A stretch of 20,165 nucleotides of DNA. It comes from Candidatus Nanopelagicales bacterium (GTDB taxonomy: Bacteria; Actinomycetota; Actinomycetes; S36-B12; UBA5976). The stretch lies in the NCBI GenBank assembly GCA_023257525.1, contig JALRCB010000009.1, positions 1 through 20,165 of the forward strand, read 5' to 3'. Shown here piece by piece: positions 1 to 7,700 of this stretch. Each line of letters opens with the position of its first letter. The first letter of the stretch is position 1. The notes under the pieces are model-generated. The model did not search any database. It had not been told where the DNA came from and was given only the letters and a program-made list of their open reading frames with translations. The position numbers and the translations under genes were made by a program.

Positions 1-113
1 ATAACTTAGTGCTTTCACCGCCGCTAATCATGACTGAGGAAGAAGCGGATCGTATGGTTGCGGCAATGCGCAAGGTTCTTGAACGCACAACACCTGACGG
101 CGTAATTCACTAA
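1..113 (+). CDS. C-terminal end of a class III (ornithine/GABA-type) aminotransferase, partial
   Basis: The frame open from base 3 reads NLVLSPPLIMTEEEADRMVA and ends at the TAA at 111-113. The LSPPLI-(x)-TEEE-(x)-D sequence followed by an amphipathic helix is the usual C-terminus of fold-type I PLP-dependent class III aminotransferases annotated as aspartate aminotransferase family or omega-amino acid transaminases. The catalytic lysine and the rest of the enzyme lie upstream of the window, so the substrate cannot be judged. A strong terminator follows 10 bases after the stop, making this the last gene of its transcript. Confidence 0.7.
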   Translation, partial: NLVLSPPLIMTEEEADRMVAAMRKVLERTTPDGVIH

Positions 114-123
114 ACATTTAGAT

Positions 124-161
124 AAACGGCAGCAGCTCCAGTTGGAGTTGCTGCCGTTTTT
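124..161 (+). terminator. Rho-independent terminator between converging genes
   Basis: An almost perfect hairpin: arm 124-140, a two-base loop GT and arm 143-159, with one G/T position (135/148) in an otherwise complementary stem of about 17 bp. It is followed by a run of five T at 157-161. On the plus strand it ends the aminotransferase transcript. The same hairpin overlaps the stop of the minus-strand LysE-type gene (160-162) and could slow polymerase from that side too, although the minus-strand T tract is poor. Confidence 0.85.
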
Positions 162-810
162 ACTTCAGGAAACCGATTATCACTGGGACAATTACGCCGA
201 CACCAAGTGCAATCATCACTACGGCTCCAATAGTGCGAAGTACTACCAATCGACTCTTGGATGTTACGAACCAATCCCGACTTGAGCCAACCAGTAAGCC
301 CCACATACCATCCAGCAAAAAACTTAATACTGCAAAGATAACGCCAAACATTAAGAGCTGGAAAGTAATTGATCCTGCATCGGCATCAACAAATTGTGGG
401 AAAACCGCGGAAAAGAAAACTAAAGCTTTTGGATTTAATGCGCCGACCGTAAATCCTTGACGAAGTATCTGAAAATTACTTGGCTTAAATTCTTCAATCT
501 TGATCATGTCGTCGGCGTGCGCTTGCCGATGGCGATAAGCATCAATACCGAGGTGTATTAAGTAGAGTCCACCGAGTACTTGAACAACAACCAAAAGCAA
601 TTCGGATCGTTGCAGCAACGGACCTAATCCAATCGCAATAAAGACAGAAAGCAAGAGCATGCCTAGGGCATTTCCGAGTGCGGTCAGTACTGCCGTTATC
701 CGACCCCAGGCAACAGCTCTGGCGATCACAAACATCACACTCGGTCCAGGAATCAGAATGATTGCGACACTTGCGAAGATTAGCTCGACAAGCGCGCGTC
801 CTTGAATCAC
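160..810 (-). CDS. LysE/RhtB-family amino acid exporter
   Basis: The 216-residue protein is almost wholly hydrophobic, with about six membrane segments. It has the family's N-terminal signature PGPSVMFVIAR at residues 21-31 and the conserved GxxxG-rich second helix. Members export amino acids (lysine, threonine, homoserine and others) using the proton gradient; the substrate here cannot be told from sequence. Length is normal for the family (about 205-215). The start is GTG at 808-810. An in-frame stop lies at 829-831, so the start cannot move far upstream, and the next ATG would delete the PGP motif. There is no Shine-Dalgarno sequence, but TAGAGT (818-823, minus) lies 7 nt ahead, so the mRNA is probably leaderless. 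It diverges from the M15 peptidase gene across a 37-bp palindrome. Confidence 0.88.
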   Translation of the reverse strand: MIQGRALVELIFASVAIILIPGPSVMFVIARAVAWGRITAVLTALGNALGMLLLSVFIAIGLGPLLQRSELLLVVVQVLGGLYLIHLGIDAYRHRQAHADDMIKIEEFKPSNFQILRQGFTVGALNPKALVFFSAVFPQFVDADAGSITFQLLMFGVIFAVLSFLLDGMWGLLVGSSRDWFVTSKSRLVVLRTIGAVVMIALGVGVIVPVIIGFLK

Positions 811-817
811 AAGGAAA

Positions 818-823
818 ACTCTA
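818..823 (-). promoter_or_regulatory. -10 box of a probable leaderless promoter (LysE-type gene)
   Basis: On the minus strand TAGAGT (TANNNT type) ends 7 nt before the GTG start at 810. It overlaps the outer edge of the palindrome at 821-857. Confidence 0.5.
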
Positions 824-857
824 TCTGGCTACAGAAACTTTCTCTGTAGCCAGATAG
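821..857. repeat. Perfect 15-bp inverted repeat in a divergent promoter region
   Basis: CTATCTGGCTACAGA (821-835) is repeated as its exact reverse complement at 843-857 with a 7-nt spacer. It fills most of the 58-bp gap between the divergent LysE-type and M15 peptidase genes. Each outer edge runs into a -10 box, one per strand. No T tract follows, so a terminator is unlikely. A shared operator, or a cruciform/hairpin element, is the better reading. Confidence 0.75.
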
Positions 858-860
858 GCT
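855..860 (+). promoter_or_regulatory. -10 box of a probable leaderless promoter (M15 peptidase gene)
   Basis: TAGGCT ends 8 nt before the ATG at 869. No ribosome-binding site is present. The first three bases belong to the right arm of the palindrome. Confidence 0.55.
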
Positions 861-868
861 GATTAGAT

Positions 869-1465
869 ATGAGAGTTAGCCGAATCAAGTTTGTGCTTGC
901 CACTCTCGCAATCACTCTTCTTTTTAGCAGCACTCCCGCAATCGCAACTGAAGCTCCCGTAATCGACTATTGCGCCAAGAAAACTACGGGGAAAGTTAGA
1001 GCGATAACTGAAGGTACGTGCACTAAAAAGGAAAGATCCCTTGGTGCCGGGCCGATTGTCCGTGGCGAAACTCACCCCAGTGCGCTAGTTCCGCAATTCA
1101 AAGCTCGCTATGAAGCCGCAAAGGCTGCAGCAAAGAAAAAGGGTCACACCCTTGCAATTACCAGCGGTTATCGCAGCCTTGAACGACAAGAGATGTTGTA
1201 TCAACGTGCCATTAAGCGACATGGCTCTGCTGAAGCAGCTAGTAAGTGGGTCTTGCCACCGGAGAAATCCAATCACCCTTGGGGAATTGCAATTGACATT
1301 AATTATGGCGTTGGTGGAACTAAAGGAAAGAAAGCTGCAGCCTGGTTAGAAAAAAATGGCTACCTATATGGACTGTGTCGTCGATATGAAAATGAATGGT
1401 GGCATTTTGAACCACTAGTAGCCCCTGGACAACAATGTCCCGTGATGGAGCCTTACGCGTCTTAG
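869..1465 (+). CDS. Secreted M15B peptidase (D-Ala-D-Ala carboxypeptidase, VanY-like)
   Basis: The 198-residue protein begins with a Sec signal peptide: MRVSRIK, a hydrophobic stretch at about 8-21, and a likely cleavage after AIA near residue 26. The M15 fold follows: TSGYRS (98-103, with substrate-binding Arg102), SNHPWGIAIDI (134-144, zinc ligands His136 and Asp143) and ENEWWHFE (174-181, catalytic Glu176 and zinc ligand His179). These enzymes trim the terminal D-alanine of peptidoglycan stem peptides outside the membrane. A VanY resistance role is not implied; no vanHAX-type genes are near. The gene ends tail-to-tail with the beta-lactamase-fold gene, their stop codons overlapping by 4 bp at 1462-1465. 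Confidence 0.88.
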   Translation: MRVSRIKFVLATLAITLLFSSTPAIATEAPVIDYCAKKTTGKVRAITEGTCTKKERSLGAGPIVRGETHPSALVPQFKARYEAAKAAAKKKGHTLAITSGYRSLERQEMLYQRAIKRHGSAEAASKWVLPPEKSNHPWGIAIDINYGVGGTKGKKAAAWLEKNGYLYGLCRRYENEWWHFEPLVAPGQQCPVMEPYAS

Positions 1466-2394
1466 CGAACACCTAAAGAAGTTGAGAGTTGCTTGGTAAC
1501 TGAGTTCCAAGCAGAAATTCCACGTTCTTGGGTTGTCCAAGTATTTGAGTAACCAGTGAAAATCCACCGTGGAGTTTTGTTCGGATCCCAGACATAACCC
1601 AGAGTATTAATGCGCCAAAGTCCAACTGGCGGGCGATCCCCTTCGACCGATAGGTACCAGCCATTCTTTACTGCGCCACTCCAAAGTTCAGGAATGCCAC
1701 CACTAGGTCCGGCTCCCCAAGCTTGCTCCGGATTAACTCTGGACATTAAGTCACGAAGAATTACCCGTTGCGCCTCAGGTAGTGGACTCGCTGCAGTGCC
1801 AACCACTTGATTCAACAGCAGTGCTTGATCACTTGAGTTCGTCATGATTGTTCCCCAGGCACCACCAGTGGTTGTACTTGTTAAGCCATAACGACTTGCT
1901 ATTGAAACCACTGCGTCATTCTTGCCAATAATCTTGAATAATCGATCAGCTGCGCTGTTATCAGATTCGGTAATCATGAGTTCCATGTCTGACGTAACAG
2001 TTGCGTAGTCCAAGGTTCCAGCTGCAACCAGTTCCAGTACGCCGGTTGCAACAATAATCTTTCCCGTTGAGGCAGTTGGAAAAGTGGCAACGGTATCGCC
2101 TAACGAATACGTGCAACCTTCAACTAAATCAATAACAGTCACATTGAAACTTGTCGGCTGAAATTCGGTTGTCCAAGTATCAACAAAGCTTTGCGGTAGT
2201 GGCGAGTTTGCTGCGCAATCAAATGCTGGCGTTACCACTGGAACTGGAATAGGTGCAGAGGTTCCGTCAACGGGCTGCGACGAGATCGCCCCTGAAACAG
2301 ATCTTAAAATCAGAATCAAGCCCAATAGCGCTAATCCAAATACCAGGATGCGGCGAACCAGAAATGTGGCTCTAGTTGGACGTTGCTCACTCAC
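1462..2394 (-). CDS. Membrane-anchored serine hydrolase of class A beta-lactamase fold
   Basis: With the GTG start at 2392-2394 the protein has 310 residues: a short basic N-terminus, one membrane segment at about 13-33, a Ser/Pro-rich linker, then a beta-lactamase/PBP-like domain. Visible active-site motifs are STGK (Ser109, Lys112), SDN (144-146) and KNG (243-245) in place of the usual KTG. The Ser-130-loop type SDN favours class A beta-lactamase or a D,D-peptidase-like relative, acting outside the membrane. The frame stays open upstream to an ATG at 2454, but that part translates tRNA-Arg(CCG) and cannot be the natural start. GTG 2394 lies one base beyond the tRNA 3' end, so tRNA maturation would release an essentially leaderless mRNA. 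True beta-lactam hydrolysis is unproven. Confidence 0.8.
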   Translation of the reverse strand: MSEQRPTRATFLVRRILVFGLALLGLILILRSVSGAISSQPVDGTSAPIPVPVVTPAFDCAANSPLPQSFVDTWTTEFQPTSFNVTVIDLVEGCTYSLGDTVATFPTASTGKIIVATGVLELVAAGTLDYATVTSDMELMITESDNSAADRLFKIIGKNDAVVSIASRYGLTSTTTGGAWGTIMTNSSDQALLLNQVVGTAASPLPEAQRVILRDLMSRVNPEQAWGAGPSGGIPELWSGAVKNGWYLSVEGDRPPVGLWRINTLGYVWDPNKTPRWIFTGYSNTWTTQERGISAWNSVTKQLSTSLGVR

Positions 2395-2395
2395 G

Positions 2396-2468
2396 TGCCC
2401 GCGAAAGGAATCGAACCTTCGACCTTCTGCTCCGGAGGCAGACGCTCTATCCACTGAGCTACGCGGGC
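2396..2468 (-). tRNA. tRNA-Arg (anticodon CCG)
   Basis: Read on the minus strand, the 73-nt sequence has acceptor arms GCCCGCG (from 2468) and CGCGGGC (2403-2397) with discriminator A at 2396. The D arm holds AGCTCAGTGGATAGAGC. The anticodon stem is TCTGC/GCAGA around loop CTCCGGA, so the anticodon is CCG, reading CGG arginine codons. The T arm contains GGTTCGATTCC. The terminal CCA is not encoded, so it must be added after transcription. Confidence 0.95.
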
Positions 2469-2534
2469 AAAACTACCTGCCTGAGTGACTTTATCAGTGC
2501 TGGCTTCAACCCCACATAAATAGCAGAGATGACA

Positions 2535-2540
2535 TACAGT
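2535..2540 (+). promoter_or_regulatory. Candidate -10 box for the riboswitch-pnuT transcript
   Basis: TACAGT lies about 12-17 nt ahead of the first conserved aptamer bases, a suitable place for transcription to begin near 2547. No good -35 element is seen. Confidence 0.3.
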
Positions 2541-2551
2541 GGATGTAGCAA

Positions 2552-2650
2552 GACACGGGAGTCCACAACAAGGTGGGCTGAGAGGGTGTCCGATCTTTTG
2601 ATCATCACACCGACCGTTTAACCAGTCCGGTAATGCGGATTGCAGGAGGA
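2552..2650 (+). ncRNA. TPP (THI-box) riboswitch
   Basis: The conserved parts of the thiamine pyrophosphate aptamer appear in order: CACGGGAGTCC (2554-2564), GGCTGAGAGGGTG (2577-2589), a variable hairpin arm, ACCGTTTAACC (2609-2619 region), GTCCGGTAATGCGGA (2625-2639) and the closing GCAGGAGG (2642-2649). The last segment is also the Shine-Dalgarno of pnuT, so ligand binding most likely blocks ribosome access rather than terminating transcription. It controls pnuT and probably the kinase gene behind it. Boundaries are approximate because the P1 stem was not resolved. Confidence 0.9.
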
Positions 2651-2659
2651 ATGCAATCT

Positions 2660-3265
2660 ATGTTTTCAGAAATCAATGAATTTGTTGCAACTGTTCTATT
2701 TACAGTTTTGGGCTATCAGGTAACCCTGCTTGAGTTAGTAGCAGTTATTGCTTCTGCCACAGGTGTTTGGTTGGGCACAACTGGTAAACGAATCATGTGG
2801 CCTTGGTACGGATTGAGTGGAGTGCTTTATGGCTGGCTTTTCCTGAACTATGACCTTTACGCCAGTGCATCTTTACAGCTTGTGTTTATAGCTGCTGCAG
2901 TTTGGGGCTGGTTCGGATGGGGTCCGCAAGGTGCAAGCTCGCGCAATTTATCTTGGACACTTCGCGTCAGTTTGATAAGTATCGGAACTGTGATCTGGTT
3001 ACTTATTACGCCATTCCTAGTTTCACTTGGTGCAGCCGCTGCTCGTCCCGACTCATTTGGTTTAGTTTTTAGCGTTATTGCCCAAGTTCTTATGGTTTTG
3101 CAGTTTCGTGAGAATTGGATTGCTTGGCTGGTGGTCAACATTGTCTTCGTAGGGCTTTACTGGTCACAAGATCTTAAGTTCACATCTTTGCTCTATGTAG
3201 CCTTTGCTGCGATCGCCCTGCGCGGTTGGATTAACTGGCAAAAACTTCAACGCACGGTTAGTTAG
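2660..3265 (+). CDS. pnuT: PnuC-family vitamin transporter, probably thiamine (PnuT)
   Basis: The 201-residue protein is highly hydrophobic with about seven membrane helices. It carries the PnuC-type core: a WPWYGLSGVLYGWLF stretch (about 48-62) and the aromatic AVWGWFGW segment (about 80-87). PnuC relatives take up NMN/nicotinamide riboside, riboflavin (PnuX) or thiamine (PnuT) by facilitated diffusion; the TPP riboswitch points to thiamine. The frame opens at ATG 2633, but that ATG is the conserved TAATGC of the aptamer, and ATG 2651 is too close to the ribosome-binding site. ATG 2660 lies 10 nt after AGGAGG (2644-2649) and is preferred. Because facilitated transport needs metabolic trapping, the kinase gene three bases downstream is a likely partner. 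Confidence 0.85.
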   Translation: MFSEINEFVATVLFTVLGYQVTLLELVAVIASATGVWLGTTGKRIMWPWYGLSGVLYGWLFLNYDLYASASLQLVFIAAAVWGWFGWGPQGASSRNLSWTLRVSLISIGTVIWLLITPFLVSLGAAAARPDSFGLVFSVIAQVLMVLQFRENWIAWLVVNIVFVGLYWSQDLKFTSLLYVAFAAIALRGWINWQKLQRTVS

Positions 3266-3268
3266 CTC

Positions 3269-3835
3269 ATGACATTTTTTGAGCTGTCGAAAGTAAAGTC
3301 AGCTATTGAAAATAGTGATGCACTTTGCGGTGAAACCAAAATTGTCACGATAGATGGTCCAGCTGGATCTGGTAAAACTACTTTGGCTCACGAACTTTCG
3401 ATTTCATTCTCTGATGCAAACGGTCCGATGAGTGTCGTCCATTTAGATGAGATCTATGAAGGTTGGGATGACGCCTTAGGTCAGAAATTGTTTGATCGCA
3501 TTGAAGCTTGGATTTTGACGCCTATTAGAAATGGTCTAAGTCCCAAGCACCTAACTTATGACTGGCATCAGAGTAAGTACGCGAGTTGGTCTGAGTTGCC
3601 GCTGACCCCGATTGTCATTATTGAAGGAGTTGGCTCAGGGCATAGCGCACTTCGCACAAATGTCTCACAAGCTATTTGGGTTGAAGCCGACGAGAATTTA
3701 CTTTTAGACCGAGTAGTCCAACGTGATGGTGAAGTGGTTCGGAATGAAATGTTGATCTGGAAAGCTCGCGAACGCTCTTACTTCGATTTACATGATGTGA
3801 AGCGGTCAGCGCACATACACATGCAAGGACAGTAA
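3269..3835 (+). CDS. P-loop kinase of uridine-kinase-like type, thiamine-linked by context
   Basis: The 188-residue protein has a Walker A motif GPAGSGKTT (30-38), an HLDEIYEGWDD segment (58-68) resembling the DxFY acceptor site of uridine and nicotinamide riboside kinases, and a Walker B-like VIIEGVGSG (116-124). Arg-rich lid residues follow in the C-terminal half (RVVQRDG, KARERS). It is related to actinobacterial proteins labelled AAA ATPase or uridine kinase, whose substrates are mostly unknown. It starts 3 bases after the pnuT stop with no ribosome-binding site of its own, so it should share the TPP-riboswitch transcript and be translationally coupled. That context suggests phosphorylation of thiamine or a thiamine precursor, trapping the imported vitamin. 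This is inference, as no thiamine kinase signature is recognised. Confidence 0.7.
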   Translation: MTFFELSKVKSAIENSDALCGETKIVTIDGPAGSGKTTLAHELSISFSDANGPMSVVHLDEIYEGWDDALGQKLFDRIEAWILTPIRNGLSPKHLTYDWHQSKYASWSELPLTPIVIIEGVGSGHSALRTNVSQAIWVEADENLLLDRVVQRDGEVVRNEMLIWKARERSYFDLHDVKRSAHIHMQGQ

Positions 3836-3839
3836 AGAA

Positions 3840-4595
3840 TTACCACGGAACAATTTGACGATCTTCCCAAAGCAATCCTGTTTGGGTTTCTAAGTTATGT
3901 TCTCTGGTAGCCAGCCAAACGATCGTGTCGGCTGCTTCTTCTGGGCTACGAGGTGCATCTGGTCCGCCCATGTCAGTTCGGGTATGGTTTGGACACATTG
4001 CATCAACCAGTACGCCACGAGTTCCGTTACCAAGTTCTGCTGCCAAGTTTTTTGTTAATGCATTGACTGCAGTTTTTGAAATTCGATAGGGCGCTAGACC
4101 TCCGGCTAAACCAGGCCCAGAGAATCTGCCGAGGCAAGCTGACACATTAATAATTCGACCTGACTTACGTTGTGCCATTTGCGGCCCAATTGCAGAAATC
4201 ATATTGAACGTGCCATCAAGATTTGTTCCCATAACTCGATGCCACTCTTCACTTGTAGTGCGCAAAGTCTTTGCCATTTTTTCGCTCATGACTCCAGCAG
4301 AGTTAATCAAAATGTCCGCTTGCGATGCCAGCGAATGCTGACTGACTTTTTCTAAGACTTTTGCCCCATCTGAAACGTCGACACAGATGCTGTCGGCATC
4401 TACCCCTTGATCCAGAAGCGCTGATATTGCAGCATTCAAGTTGTCCAGATTTCGCCCAACGAGCACTACAGTCGCACCAAGCGCGCCAAGTGACTTCGCT
4501 GCAGCTAGGCCAATTCCACGAGAACCGCCTGTAATCACTACAACTTTTTCAGCAAGATCAGAATTGTGCATATCCGTTCCAGGTGCAGAAGTCAT
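3840..4595 (-). CDS. SDR-family NAD(P)-dependent oxidoreductase
   Basis: The 251-residue protein is a classical short-chain dehydrogenase. It has the cofactor motif TGGSRGIG (22-29), NSAG (98-101, a variant of NNAG), catalytic Ser152 in NVSA and the active-site pair Tyr170/Lys174 in YRISK. Length is typical (about 250). The substrate cannot be told; the C-terminal GLLWEDRQIVPW is not of the FabG type. The chosen ATG at 4595 has AGGG 8 nt upstream; ATG 4571 (residue 9) is a possible alternative since the first eight residues precede the conserved fold. It converges on the kinase gene (4-base gap) and diverges from kgd. Confidence 0.85.
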   Translation of the reverse strand: MTSAPGTDMHNSDLAEKVVVITGGSRGIGLAAAKSLGALGATVVLVGRNLDNLNAAISALLDQGVDADSICVDVSDGAKVLEKVSQHSLASQADILINSAGVMSEKMAKTLRTTSEEWHRVMGTNLDGTFNMISAIGPQMAQRKSGRIINVSACLGRFSGPGLAGGLAPYRISKTAVNALTKNLAAELGNGTRGVLVDAMCPNHTRTDMGGPDAPRSPEEAADTIVWLATREHNLETQTGLLWEDRQIVPW

Positions 4596-4640
4596 GCTCT
4601 AACCCTGCCCTAGGCCCAGGGCTTATGCACGTTGAAGCCC

Positions 4641-4668
4641 TTGTCAGATGGGCGATACGATTTATAGA
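4641..4668 (+). promoter_or_regulatory. Candidate kgd promoter
   Basis: TTGTCA (4641-4646) and TATAGA (4663-4668) are separated by 16 nt. Transcription would start near 4675, leaving a leader of about 30 nt that contains the AAGGAAGG ribosome-binding site of kgd. Confidence 0.5.
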
Positions 4669-4705
4669 GCAGTACCTCGAGTTCTACAAGGAAGGCCCCC
4701 AAGCC

Positions 4706-7700
4706 GTGTCCGGACCAACAAATAGTCCATTTGGTGCAAACGATTGGCTCGTTGATGAGTTGTATCAACAGTTCCTTGAGGATAAGCAATCCGTAGACCC
4801 AGCCTGGTGGGATTTTTTCGCCGACTACTCCCCGAGTGAATACTCGCCACATGCAACGGCGACCAAGTCTGCTGCTACCGCGAAGCCAGCACCTGCAGCG
4901 CAACCCGTAGTCACGCCATCAGTTGCTGCGCCAGCATCTGCAGCCCCTACCGCTTCTCCTACTGAGCCGAGTGCAAAACCAGCTCCTGCTTCACTGGCTG
5001 ACGATGTCATTGAAAAACTTAAAGGAACTTCGGCCCGCGTTGTAACAAACATGGAAGCTAGTCTTGAAATTCCAACTGCAACATCGGTTCGCGCGGTACC
5101 AGCAAAACTTATGGTCGACAACCGCATTGTCATTAACAACCACTTAGCACGTGGCCGTGGTGGCAAAGTTAGCTTCACTCACATTATTGGATTTGCAATC
5201 GTTCGTGCTTTGCGCGAAATGCCGGACATGAATGTTTCTTTTACAACAATTGATGGTAAGCCGGCAATTGCACGTCACCAACAAGTTGGTCTGGGCCTTG
5301 CAATTGACCTGGCAAAGGAAGATGGCTCACGTCAGCTACTTGTTCCTTGTATTAAGTCCGCCGACACCATGGACTTTGCTGCATTTTGGGCTGGCTACGA
5401 AGATGTAATTCGCAAGGCACGTGCTGGAAAACTTGCTGTCGAAGACTTCCAAGGAACTACCGCTAGCCTGACCAACCCAGGAACGATTGGCACAGTTCAC
5501 TCTGTTCCAAGATTGATGCCAGGACAAGGCGTAATCATCGGCGTGGGTGCCATGGATTACCCAGCTGAATGGCAAGGCGCTTCCGATGATGCTTTAGCTA
5601 GAAATGCTGTTAGCAAAATCATGACATTCACCAGCACTTATGATCACCGAGTAATTCAAGGTGCGCAATCAGGTGATTTCTTACGTAGGGTTCATCAACT
5701 GCTTCTTGGCGCTGATGGTTTCTACGATGACATCTTCCGCGCTCTCCAAATTCCTTATGAGCCAATTCGCTGGGCACAAGATCTTGCGACATCTCATGAT
5801 GCAGATCTAGATAAAACTGCTCGAGTTCAAGAGATGATTCATGCTTTCCGAGTTCGTGGACATCTATTGGCTGACATCGATCCGCTTGAATACCATCAGC
5901 GATCCCACCCTGACCTGGACATTGCAAATCATGGAATGACACTTTGGGATCTGGACCGCGAGTTTGCCACAGGTGGATTTGGTGGCCGACCTTTTGCCAT
6001 GTTGCGCGATATTTTGGGAACGCTTCGTGATGCTTACTGCCGCACCATCGGCATCGAATACATGCATCTGCAGGATCCTGAGCAACGTAAATGGATTCAG
6101 GATCGCCTAGAACGTAAGCAAGACAAGGTCGATCGCGATGAACAACTTCGAATTCTGCGCAAACTAAATGAAGCTGAAGCCTTCGAAAGTTTCTTACAGA
6201 CAAAGTACGTAGGACAAAAGCGCTTCAGCCTTGAAGGTGGCGAAAGTGCGATTCCGTTTGTTGATCAGATTTTGATCGAAGCAGCTAAAGATGAGCTTGA
6301 TGAAGTTTGCATTGGTATGCCGCACCGTGGTCGCTTGAACGTTCTGGCCAATATTGCTGGCAAGGGTTACGGCCGAATCTTCAATGAATTCGAAGGCAAC
6401 TACGGCGAAGAGTCAGTACAAGGATCAGGTGACGTTAAGTATCACCTAGGAACCAAAAGCACTTACAAGGCTGCCAGTGGTGAAGAAGTCAAGGTTTATC
6501 TAGCTGCAAACCCTTCACACCTTGAAGCAGTAAATCCAGTCCTTGAAGGAATTGTCCGCGCTAAGCAAGACATCATTGCCCAAACTCAAGAAGGCAGTAA
6601 AGATAAGTACTCCGTCTTGCCGTTGCTTATGCACGGTGATGCCGCGTTTGCTGGACAAGGCGTAGTTGCTGAAACACTTCAGATGAGTCAATTGCAGGGC
6701 TACCGGGTTGGCGGAACGATTCACCTGGTTATTAACAATCAGGTTGGCTTCACAACGTCTCCTCGATACAGCCGCACAAGTGTTTATTCCACAGACGTCG
6801 CTCGCACTATCCAAGCTCCGGTATTCCATGTCAACGGTGACGATCCAGAAGCAGTGGTGCGAGTAGCGCAATTGGCTTACGACTTCCGTCAGGCATTCCA
6901 TAAAGACGTAGTAATCGATTTAGTTTGCTACCGACGTCGCGGTCACAACGAAGCAGATGATCCATCACTTACTCAGCCACTTATGTACGACATCATCGAC
7001 CAGAAGCGTTCGGTGCGAAAGCTTTACACTGAAGCCCTAGTTGGTCGTGGTGACATAACTTTAGAAGAAGCCGAAGCAGCCCTTAAGCATTATCAGGACG
7101 AACTTGAAGGCGTATTCCAAGCAACTAAGTCCGAGACTGCTGAGCATTTCAACGCATCTGCATCCGAAGTTATCTCCCATGGTCAGCAAACCTTGGCGCC
7201 ACAAACTCCAACTTGGGAAGTTCCAACGGCAATCAGTCGTGAGGTTATTGACCGTGTAGTCGCAAGTCAGACAAATATGCCAGAAGGTTTCACAGTTCAT
7301 CCTCGCCTTGCACCACAACTTGCTCGGCGCGCTGAAATGGTTTCGACCGACGCAATCGATTGGGGTATGGGAGAAGCGCTTGCACTTGGTTCACTACTTA
7401 CCGAAGGAACCGTAATCCGATTAGCTGGTCAAGATAGCCGTCGCGGAACTTTTGGTCACCGTCACGCTGTGATTGTTGATAAGCAAACGGGTTGGCAATA
7501 CAAGCCTCTTAAGACTTGTTACGAAGCAGGCGCCAAATTAGATGTTTACGATTCCTTGCTTAGTGAATACGCAGCAATGGGATTTGAATACGGCTACTCA
7601 GTGATTCGCCCAGAAGCGTTAACCATGTGGGAAGCCCAATTCGGTGACTTCGCTAATGGTGCGCAAACCATCATTGATGAATACATAACAACCGGCGAGC

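Noticed and set aside
821..857. The palindrome as a rho-independent terminator
   Set aside because: No T tract on either strand and it lies between divergent, not convergent, genes.
869..2394. Vancomycin or beta-lactam resistance island (VanY-like plus beta-lactamase-fold genes)
   Set aside because: No vanRSHAX genes, no mobile element, and both proteins are equally well explained as ordinary peptidoglycan enzymes.
2395..2454. N-terminal extension of the beta-lactamase-fold frame to ATG 2454
   Set aside because: These codons are the antisense-free copy of tRNA-Arg(CCG), a clear cloverleaf; the start was moved to GTG 2394.
2633..2659. Longer pnuT start at ATG 2633 (or 2651)
   Set aside because: ATG 2633 is the conserved TAATGC of the TPP aptamer and ATG 2651 is one base after the ribosome-binding site; ATG 2660 fits spacing.
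4583..4705. 41-residue N-terminal extension of Kgd
   Set aside because: It overlaps the SDR gene start and the candidate kgd promoter, does not resemble the family N-terminus, and GTG 4706 has a good ribosome-binding site.
5628..6203. 191-codon minus-strand open frame inside kgd
   Set aside because: It is a shadow of kgd with no recognisable domain and no ribosome-binding site; kgd itself is fully conserved here.
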